Shown here: piece after piece, positions 25,115-27,728 of the stretch
How positions within the stretch are numbered: the first letter of the stretch is position 1
Layout of the letters: the number at the start of each line of letters is the position of its first letter
Assembly: GCA_047921075.1 (NCBI GenBank)
Contig: JBLRWS010000034.1
Location: 1 to 27,728, forward strand
Source: JBLRWS01 sp047921075
GTDB taxonomy: Bacteria; Bacteroidota; Rhodothermia; Balneolales; Balneolaceae
DNA length: 27,728 nucleotides
Direction: 5' to 3'
The notes under the pieces: generated by a model
What the model was told of the DNA's origin: nothing
What the model saw: the letters and a program-made list of their open reading frames with translations, nothing else
The model's database searches: none
Translations under genes and position numbers: made by a program

Positions 25115-25312
25115 ATGAAACAGATACATGTTTGCCTGAGTGGAGGAGCGGCAGCCATCTCTGGCCAACTTCTAAAAAATCACCCTTTGACAGAGTATCT
25201 GTTGGCGGTTGAGCACGAAGGTGCGGCTCTGGTACTCCACCGCAAAGCATCTCAACAAGTAAAAGATGTGTTTGAACGTTTGGAGTCGGATACTCCCGGG
25301 TCGATTCTGTAG
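25115..25312 (+). CDS. Small hypothetical protein (65 residues), uncertain
   Basis: An open frame from ATG 25115 to TAG 25312 encodes 65 residues beginning MKQIHVCLSGGAAAISGQLL and ending in a helical, charged segment (KASQQVKDVFERLESD). No family was recognised and no signal peptide or membrane helix is apparent. The sequence upstream of the ATG is A-rich (GGAAAAAATTGATTCCAAT), as with other starts here. Codon use looks like the neighbours by eye, and no long competing frame explains this stretch. It lies 104 bases after the Ppx/GppA gene and converges on the amylosucrase gene. A TTG at 25094 would add seven residues. It may equally be a chance reading frame. Confidence 0.4.
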   Translation: MKQIHVCLSGGAAAISGQLLKNHPLTEYLLAVEHEGAALVLHRKASQQVKDVFERLESDTPGSIL

Positions 25313-25452
25313 CCGGCCTTGGGAACAAGATAAGCCGCTTCCGGACCCTTACGCTCCTATCAACGTGCTTTCGGGAAAACCTGTTGCAACCAATCTCGGC
25401 CGGTTTAAACATATCCGGCACCCAAGTGGCAACGCCGTGAATATCCAAAAAG
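25313..25452. other. Convergent intergenic gap
   Basis: 140 bases lie between two converging genes. The only structure seen is a 5-bp GC stem, GCCGG (25399-25403) / CCGGC (25415-25419), without an adjacent T run on either strand. No clear terminator, RNA gene or further coding sequence was recognised. Confidence 0.4.
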
Positions 25453-27420
25453 TCAGTGTGCCTTCAGCCACATCACCTGATAGGGTGCCACAGAGGTCGT
25501 GTCGCCGGGTTGGCGCCCGCTGTCGGACAGCAAATCGCGCCAGGTGGCGGACTGAAGCCGGTCGGCAATCCACGCAGAGGGGAGGGGCCGTGTATGCTCA
25601 CTGAAATTGGCAATCACCAGCAGGCGGTTGGCTCCATCAACCCGCAAAAACGTAAACAGATGCGGATCGGGCTGCTCCTGTGGAAAGCGAGTCTCTGCCG
25701 GACCGAACAGCGGCTCCGCTTTGCGCAACGTAATCAAATTCATGATTCGCTTCTCCATTTCACTGGCAAAATCGGCATCCACTGTTGAGGATGCTTTTCC
25801 TTTCCGGAGGTTGGGCCGTTGCGCCCAGCGGCTGTCATGTGCACGGGAAGGGTCCTCACGATACGAATAGTCATTCAGCACGCCCCACTCATCGCCGAGG
25901 TAGATCAGCGGGATCCCCCCGATGCTAAACGCCACCGCGTAGAGCAGCACCATCCGCTCCAGCGCCAGTGTTCGTTCCATATCATCATCCTGTTGCAGCG
26001 CTTTTTCGAGCCCGGTCAGCGATGCGCAGCTGCCACAGATGCGCATATCGCCGGTATCCGGGTTGTGCTGAAACGGCACGCCCTTCGAAAAACTGCCGGG
26101 AAACGTGCCGTGATAAAAGCGGTTCAGAAACTGTCGGTGATCGTATCCGTTCATCCCAAGATAGGCGGCGTCCTCGTCCGAAAATGTCCACCCGATATCA
26201 TCATGGCAGCGCACGTAATTGACCCACGCGCAGCTCTCCGGAATCTGAAACCGCTCCTTCATCGAATGCGCCAGCAGCTGCGTCTCTCGCGTGGCCAGGC
26301 TCTCCCAGCTCAGGGCCATCAGCAGCGGATTGTACGAGAGCTGACACTCCTCCGCATCAATATAGCGGTTCACCTCATCGGGATGGACGATCGCCTCCGA
26401 CTTAAGCAGCAGTCCGGGGCACACCACCGACGCGATCGCCTGCAGCGCCTGCAGAATAAAGTGCGCCTCCGGCAGATTTTCGCAATCGGTGCCCATCTTT
26501 TTCCAGGTAAAGGCCACGGCGTCCATCCGAAGCACATCCACCCCCCGGTTGGCCAGGCGCAGCATCTCTTCGGCCATGGCGTTGAATACCGCCGGATTTT
26601 TGTAATTCAAATCCCACTGATAGTTGTGAAAGGTGGTCCACACCCACTGTCCGCACTCCTCGCGATAACTGAAACTGCCGCGCCGCACATCGGGGAAAAT
26701 TTCGCGCAGGGTGGCATCGTATTGGTCAGGGACTGTTCGATCGGGATACATGTAGTAATGATCCATATACTCCTTTTCGCCGGCTTGCGCCTGCTGTGCC
26801 CAGAGAAATTCATCCGAGGTGTGGTTGTTGATGAAATCGGCCACCAAGTGGATGCCCTCCTCATGAAACGCTTCGGCCAGCGCTTCAAGGTCATCCATCG
26901 TGCCCAGATCTTCACGCACATCGCGGTAGCTGCTTACGGCATAGCCGCCGTCGCTCTCCTCCTCGGGACAGGCGAAAAAGGGCATCAGATGGAGATAGGT
27001 GAGGCCCATCTTTTTGAAATAGGGAATTTTTTTATGCAGCGCTTTTAGGTCGCCGGCGTAGAGATCCACGTAGACGATGCCGCCCACCATCTGCTCGGAC
27101 CGAAACCAGTCGGGAGTCTCCTCCTTGGCCGCATCTCGCCGCTGCAGGCGAGCCTCCCGCTCGTTGTAGACGGCTGCCATGATATGCAGCAGCTCCTCGA
27201 GGTGGTAATAAAAATCGTACCGGTTGCCGTACAGATGGTAGAATTTTTTGAAAAGGCGTTCAAAATGGGTGTCGAGCCGCTCATAAAACCGGTCGGCTTT
27301 TGGGCCGCCACCGGCTTCCGTTTTGGTCATGGATGGCATCAGCCGCTCTTTGGTCAGCGCCGCACGACGGGCGATATCGTCGGGCAGGGGAATCTCGGGG
27401 TCTGTCTTGGGAGTGTACAT
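25453..27420 (-). CDS. Amylosucrase (GH13 subfamily 4)
   Basis: Amylosucrase cleaves sucrose and adds the glucose to an alpha-1,4-glucan, releasing fructose. From the ATG at 27420 the product has 655 residues, close to the Neisseria enzyme. The N-terminal helical domain (YHLYGNRYDFYYHLEELL) is specific to this subfamily. The GH13 catalytic residues are the nucleophile Asp300 in DVLRMDAVAF, the acid/base Glu342 in LLKSEAIVHPDEV and Asp407 in RCHDDIGW. Asp157 in SDGGYAVSSYRDV and Arg531 in HDSRW correspond to the salt bridge that closes the amylosucrase active pocket; QLSYNPLLMALSWESLATRE is also characteristic. Starts at 27456 (ATG) or 27477 (TTG) are possible but add Cys/Pro-rich residues. 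There is no signal peptide, so it is cytoplasmic. No other sugar gene is nearby. Confidence 0.92.
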   Translation of the reverse strand: MYTPKTDPEIPLPDDIARRAALTKERLMPSMTKTEAGGGPKADRFYERLDTHFERLFKKFYHLYGNRYDFYYHLEELLHIMAAVYNEREARLQRRDAAKEETPDWFRSEQMVGGIVYVDLYAGDLKALHKKIPYFKKMGLTYLHLMPFFACPEEESDGGYAVSSYRDVREDLGTMDDLEALAEAFHEEGIHLVADFINNHTSDEFLWAQQAQAGEKEYMDHYYMYPDRTVPDQYDATLREIFPDVRRGSFSYREECGQWVWTTFHNYQWDLNYKNPAVFNAMAEEMLRLANRGVDVLRMDAVAFTWKKMGTDCENLPEAHFILQALQAIASVVCPGLLLKSEAIVHPDEVNRYIDAEECQLSYNPLLMALSWESLATRETQLLAHSMKERFQIPESCAWVNYVRCHDDIGWTFSDEDAAYLGMNGYDHRQFLNRFYHGTFPGSFSKGVPFQHNPDTGDMRICGSCASLTGLEKALQQDDDMERTLALERMVLLYAVAFSIGGIPLIYLGDEWGVLNDYSYREDPSRAHDSRWAQRPNLRKGKASSTVDADFASEMEKRIMNLITLRKAEPLFGPAETRFPQEQPDPHLFTFLRVDGANRLLVIANFSEHTRPLPSAWIADRLQSATWRDLLSDSGRQPGDTTSVAPYQVMWLKAH

Positions 27421-27568
27421 AGGATGTGTTTGGGGTGCGAAACAGGTGCAGGGCATGGCCGGCTGTCGTCGAAACAAACGGATATACCGATCTTTTTAGC
27501 GCATAAAGTTATGAAATCTGCGGCGATCTGCAAGGGTGGGGTGAGGGGTGGTGTTGTGCTACGGTAGG

Positions 27569-27587
27569 CCCCTCGCTACGCTCGGGG
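27569..27587. repeat. GC-rich imperfect palindrome ('HPERSEG'-type intergenic repeat)
   Basis: CCCC...GGGG arms with inner GC/GC pairs and a TC/TC mismatch surround a TAC loop. Read on the minus strand through the flanking bases it encodes F-H-P-E-R-S-E-G, a peptide recognisable from many spurious database ORFs made by dispersed intergenic repeats. Part of the palindrome cluster running to the right edge. Confidence 0.5.
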
Positions 27588-27601
27588 TGAAACGTAGCGC
27601 G

Positions 27602-27642
27602 GGTCGCTGATCCCGAAAGTGTCCGGGACAGGCTCCGCGACC
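27602..27642. repeat. Nested inverted repeat
   Basis: Outer arms GGTCGC (27602-27607) and GCGACC (27637-27642) enclose an inner stem TCCCG (27611-27615) / CGGGA (27624-27628). It could form a stable hairpin in DNA or RNA and lies in a region with no credible gene. Confidence 0.5.
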
Positions 27643-27703
27643 TCCTGAGGTTAACAGTGCTTCCGAGCCTAACTAAAGCCCAGCCCCAGTGCACAGTATG
27701 GAG

Positions 27704-27724
27704 ATCCCGGAACAGGTCCGGGAT
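27704..27724. repeat. Palindrome ATCCCGGA/TCCGGGAT at the right edge
   Basis: Perfect 8-bp arms (27704-27711 and 27717-27724) with a 5-base loop are followed by GACG at the window end. The GATCCCGG...CCGGGATGACG form resembles dispersed extragenic palindromes found in many genomes. Together with the two repeats to its left it fills the 308 bases upstream of the amylosucrase start; no gene was recognised there. Confidence 0.55.
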
Positions 27725-27728
27725 GACG

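Noticed and set aside
25062..25448. 128-residue minus-strand frame over the ppx-amylosucrase gap
   Set aside because: No family resemblance and mixed composition; it overlaps the small plus-strand candidate, which looks slightly better.
25819..27048. 409-residue open frame on the plus strand inside the amylosucrase gene
   Set aside because: Antisense to a gene with intact catalytic motifs; His/Arg/Ile-rich low-information composition typical of shadow frames.
27509..27694. 61-residue minus-strand frame containing FHPERSEGP
   Set aside because: The peptide is a translation of palindromic repeat DNA, a known source of false ORFs.
1..27728. CRISPR arrays, tRNA/rRNA genes, transposases, phage genes, toxin-antitoxin or defence systems
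   Set aside because: None was recognised on reading either strand; almost all sequence is explained by housekeeping genes.

Overview
This 27.7 kb window is an ordinary-looking stretch of bacterial chromosome, densely packed with housekeeping genes. It most resembles the Bacteroidota side of the tree, and I favour a Balneolota/Rhodothermota-like member. This placement is inferred. The clues are a Lon protease with the long acidic N-terminus and LPVLPLKNTVLFPGVVVPITVGRD-type opening typical of Bacteroidota, an UpxY-type NusG paralog, a DUF2795 protein and a DUF5723-like outer-membrane protein. Promoter-like sites match the TTTG/TAnnTTTG consensus, Shine-Dalgarno sequences are almost absent, and exported proteins carry Gln at the predicted +1 position of the signal-peptidase site. 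No CRISPR array, phage, transposase, rRNA or tRNA was seen.

Layout. Bases 1-6535 (+): the 3' end of ribF, then rpsO, pnp, an M16 zinc peptidase, asnS and an orphan UpxY/NusG-like antiterminator. Three good intrinsic terminators separate rpsO/pnp, pnp/M16 and M16/asnS. The ribF-rpsO-pnp-(M16) order recalls the one in Bacillus. Bases 6603-20330 (-), read right to left: DUF2795 protein, TamA/BamA-like outer-membrane protein, cyclic-nucleotide-binding-domain protein, rlmD, crtI-like desaturase, pcrA/uvrD, DUF5723-like protein, lon and rsgA. Many junctions overlap or are only a few bases apart. Bases 20504-25010 (+): tatA, gatA, an M28/glutaminyl-cyclase-like lipoprotein, prmA and a short Ppx/GppA, the last four joined by 4-base ATGA overlaps. 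Bases 25115-25312 may hold a small unknown gene. Bases 25453-27420 (-) encode an amylosucrase. The last 160 bases are a cluster of GC-rich palindromes that look like a dispersed intergenic repeat.

How the genes fit together. The window mixes RNA metabolism and translation (rpsO, pnp, asnS, gatA, prmA, rlmD, rsgA) with protein quality control (lon, M16) and envelope biogenesis (TamA-like, TatA, DUF5723-like, QC-like lipoprotein). The most coherent biological story is the exported-protein one. The window encodes a likely envelope glutaminyl cyclase, and its two SPI-type exported proteins both have a Gln exactly where cleavage should occur.

I did not find a convincing undescribed multi-gene system. 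The best second-look items are the QC/Q+1 link, a ~70-residue charged helical insertion in AsnRS, a stem-loop in the pnp leader, an inverted repeat upstream of lon, the orphan UpxY gene, a degenerate cNMP-binding protein, and the palindrome cluster at the right edge.
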